This document shows positions 17,607-26,453 of a stretch of 64,000 nucleotides of DNA, piece by piece; position 1 is the stretch's first letter; the number at the start of each line of letters is the position of its first letter. The notes below the pieces were generated by a model, which saw only the letters and a program-made list of their open reading frames with translations, was not told the origin of the DNA and searched no databases. The position numbers and the translations under genes were made by a program. The stretch covers positions 1,479,501 to 1,543,500 of the forward strand of contig NZ_LT630450.1 in the NCBI RefSeq assembly GCF_900116045.1, given 5' to 3'. Origin of the DNA: Desulfovibrio piger. GTDB taxonomy: Bacteria > Desulfobacterota > Desulfovibrionia > Desulfovibrionales > Desulfovibrionaceae.

Positions 17607-19301
17607 ATGCCTCCATTTTTCACTATCATCACATCAACCTACAATGCTGAAAAGGCCTTGCCGCCTTTGCTGGAGTCCTTGGCTTCCCAGACCTGTCATG
17701 ACTTCAATTGGATCGTGCAAGATGGCAGTTCCTCAGATGCTACCATGCAAATCGTAGAACAGTACCGTAACCGCCTGCCGGAAATCCTTGCTGACAGCAG
17801 AAAAGATCGTGGCATTTATGATGCATGGAACAAGGCCCTTGATCAATGGCAAGCAAGACTTGGCAAATGGATCATTTTCATGGGAGCTGGTGATACATTC
17901 TGCCATCAAGACTCACTTAAAGAGGCCATGCATTACTTGGAACAACTCTCAGATGAGTATATCTATTATGCAGTACCTGTAGAGATTGTTCTTTGCTCTG
18001 GTGAGTTTCTGAATCAAGTTGCTCCGTCGAATAATCCATCGATTGATTTGAAAAATGGAATGTGTCTTCCCCATCAGGGACTTTTCCATAGACATGATAT
18101 TTTCTCTAACAACAGGTACGATATAAGCTATTCAATTGCTGGAGATTATGATTTCGTTTGTCGCACCCTGACAAGAAACAATATTTGTTTTGGAAAAACA
18201 GCCTGTATTCGCATGTCTGTCGGGGGGGTCAGCTCTTCTCTTGCATATATGACTATAAGAGAAGCAGAGTTTTTCAACATTTCCCGGAAATTTTATTCCA
18301 GCAGTATTCCTCTGAAAATTATTGCCCGCTTTTCCTTCTGGAAATGCATTACCCTGATTTCTCATATTTTTGGGAAAAGAACAGCCTGCGCCGTTGCGGA
18401 TATTCCACGCATACTGCAAAAAAAGCCTCGTCTTTGGTCGCTGGAACAATGTCCACCTTCTTTGCCGATCCTCCCCCCAAAGCCCCATCTCGCTCTCTGT
18501 ATCGCCACGGTGGGCCGCGTCACGGAACTGGACAGACTGCTGACCTCTCTGGAACAGCAGACCTGTACGGCCTTCCACATCTATCTTGCCGACCAGAATG
18601 CACCCGGTACGCTGGATGCCATGTTACAGAAGCATGCGGACCTGCAGATAACCCGTATCCTGCTGCCATCAAGGGGCGTTTCCACCGCACGTAATGCCCT
18701 TCTTTCACTCATTGGAGAAGAAGAGTTTATCATCTTCCCCGACGATGACTGCTGGTATGCCCCTGATACTCTGGCCCAGGTTGCAGAAGCATTCCAGCGT
18801 CATCCCCAGGCCGGAACTGTGATGGGGAAAAGTATTGATACATCCCCGGTTTCTCCTCCCTGTGGCCAGGATACTCCCGTGAGTCAAATCGGGACTTTTA
18901 AAAATGGAGAAACATATCTACAATTCTTCCGGGCCGAAGTCGTAAAAGACCTCCGCTTCGATCCCCGCCTTGGCCCCGGTACAGGCCTTCCCTATGGTTG
19001 TGGTGAAGATACGGACTATCTGCTGGAAGCGCACAAGCGTGCTCCTGTCTGGCGCTGCCCGTCCATCAGGGTCTTCCATCCCTCGCCGGATACGCATGTG
19101 CCGTCTGATGCCAAGATTGCCAGCTACGCGGCCGGCCGCATGTATCTGCTCAAGAAACATGCCTTCCCGCTCTGGTTCCGCTGTGCCAATGTACTCTATC
19201 CCTTGTGCATGCTGCCGCTGGATGCATTGCGCAAAGGCCGCAAGGCCGCACGGTATCGCTGGCGCATGTTCGTGGAGCGGCTTCGCCATTTTTCATCATG
19301 A
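17607..19301 (+). CDS. Two-domain glycosyltransferase (GT2-GT2 fusion)
   Basis: 564 residues with two GT-A domains in one chain. The first (about 1-270) starts PPFFTIITSTYNAEKALPPL with IVQDGSSSDATM and an FMGAGD acidic motif, like WcaE/WbbD-type enzymes. The second (about 290-560) starts HLALCIATVGRVTELDRLL with ILLPSRGVSTARNALL and IIFPDDDCW. Such fusions add two sugars in sequence or polymerise a disaccharide. The start at 17607 is 2 nt after the GT4 stop and matches the family N-terminus, although the frame is open further up. A terminator follows and ends the cluster. The middle of domain 1 is more AT-rich than its ends. Confidence 0.88.
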   Translation: MPPFFTIITSTYNAEKALPPLLESLASQTCHDFNWIVQDGSSSDATMQIVEQYRNRLPEILADSRKDRGIYDAWNKALDQWQARLGKWIIFMGAGDTFCHQDSLKEAMHYLEQLSDEYIYYAVPVEIVLCSGEFLNQVAPSNNPSIDLKNGMCLPHQGLFHRHDIFSNNRYDISYSIAGDYDFVCRTLTRNNICFGKTACIRMSVGGVSSSLAYMTIREAEFFNISRKFYSSSIPLKIIARFSFWKCITLISHIFGKRTACAVADIPRILQKKPRLWSLEQCPPSLPILPPKPHLALCIATVGRVTELDRLLTSLEQQTCTAFHIYLADQNAPGTLDAMLQKHADLQITRILLPSRGVSTARNALLSLIGEEEFIIFPDDDCWYAPDTLAQVAEAFQRHPQAGTVMGKSIDTSPVSPPCGQDTPVSQIGTFKNGETYLQFFRAEVVKDLRFDPRLGPGTGLPYGCGEDTDYLLEAHKRAPVWRCPSIRVFHPSPDTHVPSDAKIASYAAGRMYLLKKHAFPLWFRCANVLYPLCMLPLDALRKGRKAARYRWRMFVERLRHFSS

Positions 19302-19307
19302 CATGAA

Positions 19308-19339
19308 GGAAAAGCCACCCGGTAACGGGTGGCTTTTCC
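19308..19339 (+). terminator. Terminator ending the polysaccharide cluster
   Basis: A perfect 14-bp stem (19308-19321 with 19326-19339) with a GTAA loop. The descending arm contains TTTT. It follows the last glycosyltransferase by 6 bp. Confidence 0.8.
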
Positions 19340-19428
19340 ACACTGCTGCCGCAACACGCTGAAGCATACATAAAAAACTCGCCTCCCCCACTCTCCCGGC
19401 CCTTCTCTCCCCTGCTTTTCCCCGCCGC

Positions 19429-19446
19429 CGTCACCAAGTTGTAACA
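19429..19446 (+). promoter_or_regulatory. Pho box upstream of the PiT transporter gene
   Basis: The 18-mer fits CGTCACNNNNNTGTAAC, identical in pattern to the two boxes in the phoB/pstS intergenic region of this window. It lies 56 bp before the GTG start, with a possible -10 (CAGAAT, 19460-19465) 13 bp beyond it, the layout of a PhoB-activated promoter. Confidence 0.8.
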
Positions 19447-19502
19447 AAACCTGCCTACACAGAATAGGCCTCATTCTCAGACTATTCCGCAGGAGACAGG
19501 AC

Positions 19503-21779
19503 GTGGAAAGCATCTTTCTGCTCATACTGGTATTTCTGGCCATCCTGGCCGCCGTGGACCTTTTCGTGGGCGTCAGCAATGACGCCGTCAACTTCCTCAA
19601 CTCGGCCATAGGCTCGCGCATCGCCAGCTTCAAGGTCATCATGGTGGTGGCCAGCATCGGTGTGCTGCTGGGCTCCACCTTTTCCAGCGGCATGATGGAG
19701 ATCGCCCGCAGCGGGGTCTTCAATCCCGAGATGTTCACCTTCAACGAGATCATCATCATTTTCTTCGCCGTGATGATCACCGACGTCCTGCTGCTGGACG
19801 CCTTCAACTCCATGGGCCTGCCCACCTCCACCACCGTGTCCATCGTCTTCGAGCTGCTGGGCGGTGCCGTGGCCGCGGCCCTCATCAAGATCTCCACCTC
19901 GGACATCCTGCTCTCCCAGCTGGGGGACTTCATCAACAGCCAGAAGGCCCTGGCCATCGTGTCCGGCATCCTCATCTCCGTGGTGGTGGCCTTCGTGGCC
20001 GGGGTGGTGGTGCAGTACATCACCCGCCTGATCTTCACCTTCCACTATGAGCGCATGTACCGCCGCATCGGCGGCATCTTCGGCGGCCTGTCCCTGACGG
20101 CCATCTTCTATTTCCTGATCATGAAAGGCGCCAAGGGCGCGTCCTTCATGAAGCCGGAATATCTGGCCTGGATCAATGCCCACACCCTGCCCATCCTGCT
20201 GGTGCTGTTCGCGGGCCTGAGCGTGGTGCTGCACCTGCTCATGGTGCGCCGCGGCGTCAATATCTTCAAAATCGTCATCCTGGCCGGCACCTTTGCCCTG
20301 GCCTTCGCCTTTGCCGGCAACGACCTGGTCAACTTCGTGGGCGTGCCCCTGGCCGCCTGGGAAAGCTGGCAGCAGTTCACCGCCAGCGGCATGGCCGCCG
20401 ATGCCTTCACCATGGAGGGCCTGCGCAAGGCCGTGCAGACGCCCACCTTCTACCTGCTGCTCTCCGGCCTGATCATGGTGCTGACCCTGTGGTTCTCCAA
20501 AAAGGCCCACCGCGTGGTGCAGACCTCCATCAACCTGAGCAGCAGCACCCGCGGCGATCAGGAACAGTTCGGCTCCTCCCTGCCCGGCCGCCTCATCGTG
20601 CGCGCGGGCCTGAGCGCCAGCAAGACCCTGCACCAGATCCTGCCCCATTCGCTCTTCACCGCCCTCGAAAGCCGCATGCGGCCCGTGGAGCAGGTCAAGG
20701 GCGCGCCCGTGCTGCCCTTCGACCAGGTGCGTGCGGCCATCAATCTGGTGGTCTCCAGCATCCTCATCGCCTCGGCCACGTCCCTCAAGCTGCCCCTGTC
20801 CACCACCTATGTGACCTTCATGGTGGCCATGGGCTCCTCCTTCGCCGACGGCGCCTGGAACCGTGAGAGCGCCGTCTACCGCATCTCCGGCGTGCTGGCC
20901 GTCATCAGCGGCTGGTTCCTGACCGCCATGTGCGCCTTCAGCGCCTGCGCCCTGGTCACCTGGGCCCTGTTCGAGGGCGGCAGCGTGGTGGCCGTCATCT
21001 TCATGCTGGTGGCCGTGGTCAGCCTGGTGCGCTCCAACTTCTTCGGCAAGAAAAAGGAAGAGAGCAGCTTCGACATCGTGGCCGACAACACCGACAAGGA
21101 CAGCATCCGCGCCAATATCGGCGCCTCGGTGGACGAAAGCATCGATACCGCCGTACGCCTGATGCGCGAGGGCCTCACCGCCTTCCAGGCCGAGGACGAG
21201 AAGGTCCTGAACCGCTGCAAGAACGAAGCCGTGAACCTTTTCGAAGACATCTCGCGCTCCCGCGGTTCCTACTACCGCATGGCCCTGCGCGGCGGTGGCG
21301 ACGATCTGGACAACGAGGCGCGGCATATCTACTACCGCATCTTCAACGGCATGAAGGAACTGAGCCACGAACTGCGCTCGGTGCTGGGCATGTCCGCCAA
21401 CCACATCGCCAACCGCCACCGCCCCTACAGCGGCGCGCTGGGCGACAATCTGGCACAGATGCTGGGCATCCTGGAAGACGCCGCCCGCCACTTCCGGGCC
21501 TATGCCGCGGGCGAAGGCTCCCGTGCCGAGCTCTCGGCCTATGCCGACCACTGCTCTTCCCGCATCAGCAAGATCCAGATCGAGCTTTTGCAGCGCATCG
21601 ACACCGAAGGCCTGTCCATGCGCAGCAGCGACCTGTATCTGAACTACCTGCAGTTCGCCCGCGCCTTCATCAACCGCTTCACCATCGTGGCCCTGCTGGA
21701 ACGCGACCTCAACGACGCCTGCCGCCGCAACGCCGCCCGCAGGGAAAAAGATACGACAACCGCTTCGGCCCAGGCCTGA
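19503..21779 (+). CDS. PiT-family inorganic phosphate transporter with C-terminal PhoU-like region
   Basis: 758-residue membrane protein that probably moves phosphate symported with cations. The PiT repeat signatures are GVSNDAVNFLNSAIGSRIAS (about 23-42) and FAGNDLVNFVGVPLAAWES (about 276-294). Membrane helices fill about 1-520. A charged cytosolic tail (about 540-745) is helical and PhoU-like (IRANIGASVDESIDTAVRLM, LNRCKNEAVNLFEDISRS), which may sense or gate. The start is GTG 19503 with AGGAGA at 19491-19496. The Pho box upstream implies phosphate-starvation control, which is unusual because PiT carriers are often constitutive. Confidence 0.9.
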   Translation: MESIFLLILVFLAILAAVDLFVGVSNDAVNFLNSAIGSRIASFKVIMVVASIGVLLGSTFSSGMMEIARSGVFNPEMFTFNEIIIIFFAVMITDVLLLDAFNSMGLPTSTTVSIVFELLGGAVAAALIKISTSDILLSQLGDFINSQKALAIVSGILISVVVAFVAGVVVQYITRLIFTFHYERMYRRIGGIFGGLSLTAIFYFLIMKGAKGASFMKPEYLAWINAHTLPILLVLFAGLSVVLHLLMVRRGVNIFKIVILAGTFALAFAFAGNDLVNFVGVPLAAWESWQQFTASGMAADAFTMEGLRKAVQTPTFYLLLSGLIMVLTLWFSKKAHRVVQTSINLSSSTRGDQEQFGSSLPGRLIVRAGLSASKTLHQILPHSLFTALESRMRPVEQVKGAPVLPFDQVRAAINLVVSSILIASATSLKLPLSTTYVTFMVAMGSSFADGAWNRESAVYRISGVLAVISGWFLTAMCAFSACALVTWALFEGGSVVAVIFMLVAVVSLVRSNFFGKKKEESSFDIVADNTDKDSIRANIGASVDESIDTAVRLMREGLTAFQAEDEKVLNRCKNEAVNLFEDISRSRGSYYRMALRGGGDDLDNEARHIYYRIFNGMKELSHELRSVLGMSANHIANRHRPYSGALGDNLAQMLGILEDAARHFRAYAAGEGSRAELSAYADHCSSRISKIQIELLQRIDTEGLSMRSSDLYLNYLQFARAFINRFTIVALLERDLNDACRRNAARREKDTTTASAQA

Positions 21780-21808
21780 GGCCGGACACAGACGAAACGG
21801 ACATCGAC

Positions 21809-21847
21809 GGAAGGGGCTTCTCCCGCATGAGAAGAGAGGCCCCTTCC
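21809..21847 (+). terminator. Hairpin after the PiT transporter gene
   Basis: A 9-bp outer stem (21809-21817 with 21839-21847) with further internal pairing (ttctc with gagaa), 30 bp beyond the stop codon. No T-run, so moderate confidence. Confidence 0.5.
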
Positions 21848-21967
21848 TCCCGGTCCTCACCCTTCGTAGCGCATTTTTCAGACAGGACGGCATCCCGCCC
21901 GGTTGCAGACATGCCGTGCCCCTCCCGATGACAGTCCCGGAAGCCTGTCGCCCGTCGGGAATGACGA

Positions 21968-21989
21968 AGCCCTCCGCATGGAGGGCTTT
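21968..21989 (+). terminator. Intrinsic terminator
   Basis: An 8-bp GC-rich stem (AGCCCTCC with GGAGGGCT, GCAT loop) followed by a T-run at 21987-21991. A second stop for transcription from the PiT gene. Confidence 0.75.
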
Positions 21990-22428
21990 TTGTGGCCTGC
22001 ACTCACCAAATCTGCTGTTCGCCATCTGCCCGATTTGTCCGACATGGACGACCGCCCGGACCACTGTCCATTCACTGGGAATGTCTCATATGGCCATCGG
22101 CATTCAGGCTATATCCTGACGGCTGTGGAACGCAAAAACGGCTTCCCCATGGCGGCATTTGGCCGGACACGACATGTGGAGTGCCTCTCTTCCTGCCTGA
22201 AAGGGCTTTCCTGCGTCCCCGCACCCTACCGGCATACCTTGACCTGTGGCAGGGGCAAGGAATTCCTCGGCTTCCGGCAGGTCAATGAGGCCCTCCAGGG
22301 AAAACGTTGCTCCCGCCATCCGGGCTGTCCGGGGGAACGTGCGCTGCACGAACAGGGCAACGGCCTGTTGCGGCGGTTCTTTCCCCGAAGGAGGGATTTT
22401 TCCCGGCTGACCAATAAAGAGACAGCAA

Positions 22429-22456
22429 GGGCGGTGGCTCTCATAAACCACCGCCC
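22429..22456. repeat. 9-bp perfect inverted repeat in the gap
   Basis: gggcggtgg at 22429-22437 pairs with ccaccgccc at 22448-22456, 10-nt loop, no T-run on either side. Function unknown. Confidence 0.4.
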
Positions 22457-22599
22457 AGGAAAGAGGTCCGGTCATCTTTCGACTGCCGGGCAGCCGCGGG
22501 AAAAGGGCATCCTGCTTGCGGTGTGCGGCAAAAAATGCCTTTGCCGACCTGCCACAAAAAACGCCCCTCTCCCGTTCAACGCCGCCATATTGCCGGCAC

Positions 22600-23496
22600 T
22601 TATTCGTCGTCGCCGGCGGTCTCGCCATCGTCGTAAGGATTGGCGCCGCTTTCGGCAAGGCGGGCCTGGCGGGCGGCTTCCTGCTTGCGCTGGCGGGTGC
22701 CCAGGGGCCGGCTGTATTCAAAGTCGGCGCTGCGTTCCTGATGGCGGCAGAAGATGAGGAAGCCGGTATGGGCGTTCATGCGGTCTTCGGGGCGCAGGCG
22801 GTCAGCCACGGGCTTCCAGTTGCGCATGAGGATCTCGCAGACTTCGATATCGGCGAAGGGGCCCTTTTCCAGCCCCATGAGCAGCTTGCTGACCTGGTCC
22901 ACGGTGGGCACGAGGAAGCCGAACGTGGCGCCGGGCTTCACGGCCTTGACGGCGTGGTCGAGGTATTCCCAGGGGGTGCGCACGTCAAGGAAGAGGGCAT
23001 CGGCGTTGTCGATGCAGAAGCCGTCGGCGATGTCGCGGTGGACGATCTCCACATTGTCGCCCACGCCGGCCCATTCGAGGTTGCGGCGGGCCAGTTTCAT
23101 GAATTCTTCGCGGGCCTCGTGGCTGACGACGCGGCCGGTGGGGCCGCAGAACCAGGAAAGGCCGGTGGTCAGGCCGCCGGAGCCGCAACCGGCCTCGATG
23201 ATGGTACGGCCGGGACCGGCGCCGAGGCGCAGGCAGATGTAGGCGATATCCTTGGGATAGATGATCTGCGTCTGGCGCTTGAGGCCCTTGAGGCGGTCGT
23301 GCAGGGTGGCTTCCAGCACACGGATGGGGATATCCAGGCTGGTGCGCACTTCGCTGCCGAAGCTGGCGTCGTGTACGGCTTCGGCGCTGAGGACGCCGTC
23401 GTTGCTGTGCCAGTCCTGACCTTCCTCAAGGCGCTTGATGTAGCGCCGGTCCTTGTTGGGGGTGACGTAGACCACCAGAGAGCCGTAGGGGATCAT
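22600..23496 (-). CDS. trmI: tRNA (adenine-58-N1)-methyltransferase, TrmI type
   Basis: SAM-dependent enzyme that makes m1A58 in the tRNA T-loop. In 298 residues: an N-terminal beta domain (MIPYGSLVVYVTPNKDRRYIKRLEEG), then QIIYPKDIAYICLRLGAGPGRTIIEAGCGSGGLT with the SAM loop EAGCGSGG, RVVSHEAREEFMKLARRN, HRDIADGF, and FLDVRTPWEYLDHAVKAVKPGATFGFLVPTVDQV, all TrmI hallmarks. The C-terminal 45 residues (basic, then acidic with GDDE at the end) extend past the usual fold. A monocistronic gene facing the PiT gene across the 820-bp gap. Confidence 0.92.
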   Translation of the reverse strand: MIPYGSLVVYVTPNKDRRYIKRLEEGQDWHSNDGVLSAEAVHDASFGSEVRTSLDIPIRVLEATLHDRLKGLKRQTQIIYPKDIAYICLRLGAGPGRTIIEAGCGSGGLTTGLSWFCGPTGRVVSHEAREEFMKLARRNLEWAGVGDNVEIVHRDIADGFCIDNADALFLDVRTPWEYLDHAVKAVKPGATFGFLVPTVDQVSKLLMGLEKGPFADIEVCEILMRNWKPVADRLRPEDRMNAHTGFLIFCRHQERSADFEYSRPLGTRQRKQEAARQARLAESGANPYDDGETAGDDE

Positions 23497-23843
23497 GTGT
23501 TTCCTTGTGGTTGGAGTGGATGGGGGCAGGGCGCGGGCGCTGCCCGGAAAGGGGCGCCGCGGGGCAGGAGCTGCCGGGCGGCCGGGGCCTTTCGTGAGCG
23601 TTCAGGCCTGCCCGTCCGGGAAAAGGCGGGCAGGGCGGATCCGTGACGTGCGGCGGCGCGGACCGCAGCCTGGCTGCGGGGGCTTCGTGCGTGTACGTCA
23701 GGCGGGGCCTCCTTCCGGCGGACGGAGGCCCCGCGGTGGGTGCGTGTGCCGCGTGGGGGAGCTGCTCCCCTGCCGGGGGAGCGACCTTCCCGGACAAAGC
23801 GCATCCGGGGAAGGCCCCCCGCAAGCATCGCGGCGGCGCGGCG
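23497..23843. other. 347-bp intergenic gap with hairpin, no gene
   Basis: Separates the penicillin-binding protein gene from trmI on the same strand. A perfect 11-bp GC stem (23702-23712 with 23724-23734) is the probable terminator of the penicillin-binding protein gene. The trmI promoter should lie near 23500-23560. Frames across it are low-complexity and unsupported. Confidence 0.5.
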
Positions 23844-26306
23844 CTAGAACATCTGCCGCATGAGGTCCTCGCCGCCGCCGGAGGTATCGGGGGCCGCCGG
23901 GGCACTGCTGCCCGTGGCCGGGTCCTCGCTGGCATTGTCGATGGCCGAGAGGCCGGGACCGGGCACGCCCTGGAAGGCCAGGCCGTCCTGCATGGTGATG
24001 CCGGGCGGCATGATGAAGTCCTGGGGCTGGTCCTTGTACAGGTCCTCGATCTGGCTGCGGTAATAGCGGAAGATGGGGGCCGCGGTACGGCCGCCCTGCT
24101 CCTGCTTGCCCAGGGACTGGAGCTGGTCGAAGCCCACATAGACGCCCGTGACCAGAGAGGGCGAGAAGCCCACGAACCAGGCGTCGTTCTCGTCGTTGCT
24201 GGTGCCGGTCTTGCCGGCGATGACGTGCCCTTCCACACGGGCGCGGCTGCCGGTGCCGGAGTTGACCACGTTCTTGAGCAGGGTGGCCATCTGGTAGGCG
24301 TTCTGCGGGGTGAGGGCCTGCCAGTGCTGGATGTCCTGCCGGTAGAGCTCGCGGCCGTTGTTGTCGGTGATGGAGGTGATGATGCGCGGGCGCACGCCCA
24401 GGCCCTGGTTGGCGAAGGCGGCGTAGGCCTGCGTCAGGTTGAGGGGCGAGACGGCCACGGCGCCGAGGCTGATGGACAGTTCCTGCGGGAAGTGGGGCTC
24501 GAGGCCCAGCATCTTGGCACGCTGGATGACGTTGCTGATGCCAACCTTGTGGGCCAGGCGCACGGTGCAGGTGTTGCGGGAAAGGGTCAGGGCCTCATAG
24601 AGCGGCATGATGCCGCGGAAGTTCTTTTCGTAGTTGCCGGGCCGCCAGACTTCGTTGGTGTAGGGGTTCACATAGACGAAGGGGCCGTCCAGCACCGAGG
24701 ACGTGGGCGTGAAGCCGAAGTCCAGGGCCGTGGAGTAGACCACGGGCTTGAAGCTGGAACCGGGCTGGCGCCGGGCCTGGGTGGCACGGTTGAAGTGGCT
24801 GTCGCCGAACTGGTAGCCGCCGATGAGGGCCACCACATCGCCGCTCTGGGTCTCCACGGAAGCCAGGGCCCCCTGCACCAGCGGCTCCTGCTGGAGGAGC
24901 AGGGTGATGGGCTTTTGCGGCGAGGCCGTGGCGGCATCGAAATCCACGGTCCTGGTGGCGGGCTTGCCCTTTTTGCCGCCCTCGGCCTGGACGGTCACGG
25001 GCGCGGCCGAGACCATGATCAGGTCGTTGACGTGCAGCACCTTGCGGGCGTCGCGCACGGCGGGAGCGCCCCAGCCGGAGATCTTGCGGTTGGGGGTACG
25101 GGCCCAGGACATGTTGGCCACGGGGATGTAGCCGGTATAGCCCTTGCCCAGCAGGACACGGGCGCCCTTGGCGTCCACGGCCGTGACCACGGCCTGCACC
25201 CAGGCCTTGCCCATGAGGTCGGCAGGGGCAAAGGTGCTTTTTTCAGTAAATTCGGTCACCTCCGCAGGGGAGAGCTTCTTGACCGGGCCGCGCCAGCCCT
25301 GGCGCTTGTCCAGCTCTTCCAGACCGCGGCGCAGGGCCGCGCCCGCGGCGTCCTGCTGCACGGGGTCCATGGCGGTACGCACGGTGAGGCCCGCGGTATA
25401 GACGTATTCCTCGCCGCTCTTCAGGGTATCGATGCCCAGGGTGCGCAGGTTCTCCTCGGTGAAGAATTCCACCAGCAGGCGGCGGGCTTCCTCGAAATAC
25501 CATTTGGAGGCCCCGCCGCGGTTCTCGGGCATGCTCCAGTAGACCAGCGGCTCGTTGATGGCCTGCTGGTACTGCTCCTCGGTGATCCACTTGAGGGTGC
25601 GCAGGCGGCCGAGGACGTACATCTGGCGGGCCTTGGCGGCATCGGGATGCCGGAAGGGGTTGTAGCGGCTGGGGGCCTGGGGCAGGCCGGCGATGACGGC
25701 GCTCTCGGCCAGGGTGATGTCGGAAGCGTGCTTGCCGAAATAGGTCCGGGCCGCGGCCTCCACGCCGTAGGAATGCTGCCCCAGATAGATATAGTTGAGG
25801 TAGGTCTGGAGGATGTCGTCCTTGCTGACGGTGTGTTCCAGCCGGTAGGCCAGGATGGCCTCCTTCATCTTGCGGGTGTAGCTGCGTTCCGAACTCAGCA
25901 GGAGCTGCTTGATGATCTGCTGGGTGATGGTGCTGCCGCCCTGCTGGCCGCCGCCGGCGGCCTTGTTGCGCAGGTTGTAGATGAAGGCGCGCGCGATGGC
26001 CACGGGATCGACGCCGTGATGCTGGTAGAAGGAATCGTCTTCCGCGGCCAGGAAGGACATGGGCAGCCAGGGGGACATCTCCTTGAGGGTGATGCTGTAG
26101 CGTTTTTCCGTGGCGAGGGTGCCGATGATGGAACCGTCACGGGCTAGGATGACCGTGGCCTGCGGGGCTTCGTAACCGGTAAGGCGTTCCAGGTCGGGCA
26201 GGTCGCGCGAGGCCCAGTAGAACAGGCCGGCCACGGCGGCGCAGCCGAGGATGCCCAGCGTGAACAGCAGACCGAAGGACCAGAGGAAGACTTTTTTTAC
26301 GTTCAT
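23844..26306 (-). CDS. Class A penicillin-binding protein (PBP1A family)
   Basis: Bifunctional peptidoglycan glycosyltransferase and transpeptidase, 820 residues, anchored by an N-terminal helix (about 7-29). The GT51 domain has EDDSFYQHHGVD (catalytic Glu), GGSTITQQIIKQ and YLNYIYLGQHSYGVEAAA (about 85-190). The transpeptidase domain has the SxxK motif in RQPGSSFKP, the SxN motif in LSRNTCTV and the KTGT box in IAGKTGTSNDENDAWFVG. The start MNVKKVFLWS at 26306 puts the membrane anchor at the N-terminus; upstream in-frame codons lack that logic. The tail is Pro/Ala/Asp-rich. It lies after the tandem terminators of dsrC, so it needs its own promoter. Confidence 0.93.
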   Translation of the reverse strand: MNVKKVFLWSFGLLFTLGILGCAAVAGLFYWASRDLPDLERLTGYEAPQATVILARDGSIIGTLATEKRYSITLKEMSPWLPMSFLAAEDDSFYQHHGVDPVAIARAFIYNLRNKAAGGGQQGGSTITQQIIKQLLLSSERSYTRKMKEAILAYRLEHTVSKDDILQTYLNYIYLGQHSYGVEAAARTYFGKHASDITLAESAVIAGLPQAPSRYNPFRHPDAAKARQMYVLGRLRTLKWITEEQYQQAINEPLVYWSMPENRGGASKWYFEEARRLLVEFFTEENLRTLGIDTLKSGEEYVYTAGLTVRTAMDPVQQDAAGAALRRGLEELDKRQGWRGPVKKLSPAEVTEFTEKSTFAPADLMGKAWVQAVVTAVDAKGARVLLGKGYTGYIPVANMSWARTPNRKISGWGAPAVRDARKVLHVNDLIMVSAAPVTVQAEGGKKGKPATRTVDFDAATASPQKPITLLLQQEPLVQGALASVETQSGDVVALIGGYQFGDSHFNRATQARRQPGSSFKPVVYSTALDFGFTPTSSVLDGPFVYVNPYTNEVWRPGNYEKNFRGIMPLYEALTLSRNTCTVRLAHKVGISNVIQRAKMLGLEPHFPQELSISLGAVAVSPLNLTQAYAAFANQGLGVRPRIITSITDNNGRELYRQDIQHWQALTPQNAYQMATLLKNVVNSGTGSRARVEGHVIAGKTGTSNDENDAWFVGFSPSLVTGVYVGFDQLQSLGKQEQGGRTAAPIFRYYRSQIEDLYKDQPQDFIMPPGITMQDGLAFQGVPGPGLSAIDNASEDPATGSSAPAAPDTSGGGEDLMRQMF

Positions 26307-26371
26307 GGCAAGGCGGATACCGTTTTTTTGACTGCGCGTAAAGGGAGGGCGGAGCGCCGCGGACCGGGAAA

Positions 26372-26405
26372 GAAAAAGGCGTCCGCCTGCGGGAGGGGAC
26401 GCCTG
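26372..26405 (-). terminator. Second of two tandem terminators after dsrC
   Basis: AGGCGTCC stem (26377-26384 with 26397-26404) followed on the minus strand by a T-run. Together with 26411-26438 it makes a double terminator. Confidence 0.8.
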
Positions 26406-26410
26406 AAAGG

Positions 26411-26438
26411 AAAAAGGCGGGACGAGGCCCCGCCTTTC
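26411..26438 (-). terminator. First terminator after dsrC
   Basis: A 9-bp stem AAAGGCGGG with CCCGCCTTT, with five T residues following on the minus strand, 15 bp after the dsrC stop. Confidence 0.85.
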
Positions 26439-26453
26439 AAGCAATGCTGGGAA

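Larger units (their letters stand above)
21780..22599. other. 820-bp region without a convincing gene
   Basis: Lies between the PiT gene and the convergent trmI-like gene. It contains three hairpins (21809-21847, 21968-21989, 22429-22456). Frames on both strands are open for 200-280 codons, but their translations show no motif, signal peptide or ribosome site. Composition is slightly less GC-rich than neighbouring genes. It may be a decayed gene. Confidence 0.45.

Noticed and set aside
19482-22064. 860-codon open frame on the minus strand
   Set aside because: Antisense to the PiT transporter, whose motifs and ribosome site are convincing.
22104-22721. 205-codon minus-strand frame and overlapping plus-strand frames in the 820-bp gap
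   Set aside because: No motif, ribosome site or sensible amino-acid composition; overlaps the 3' end of trmI.
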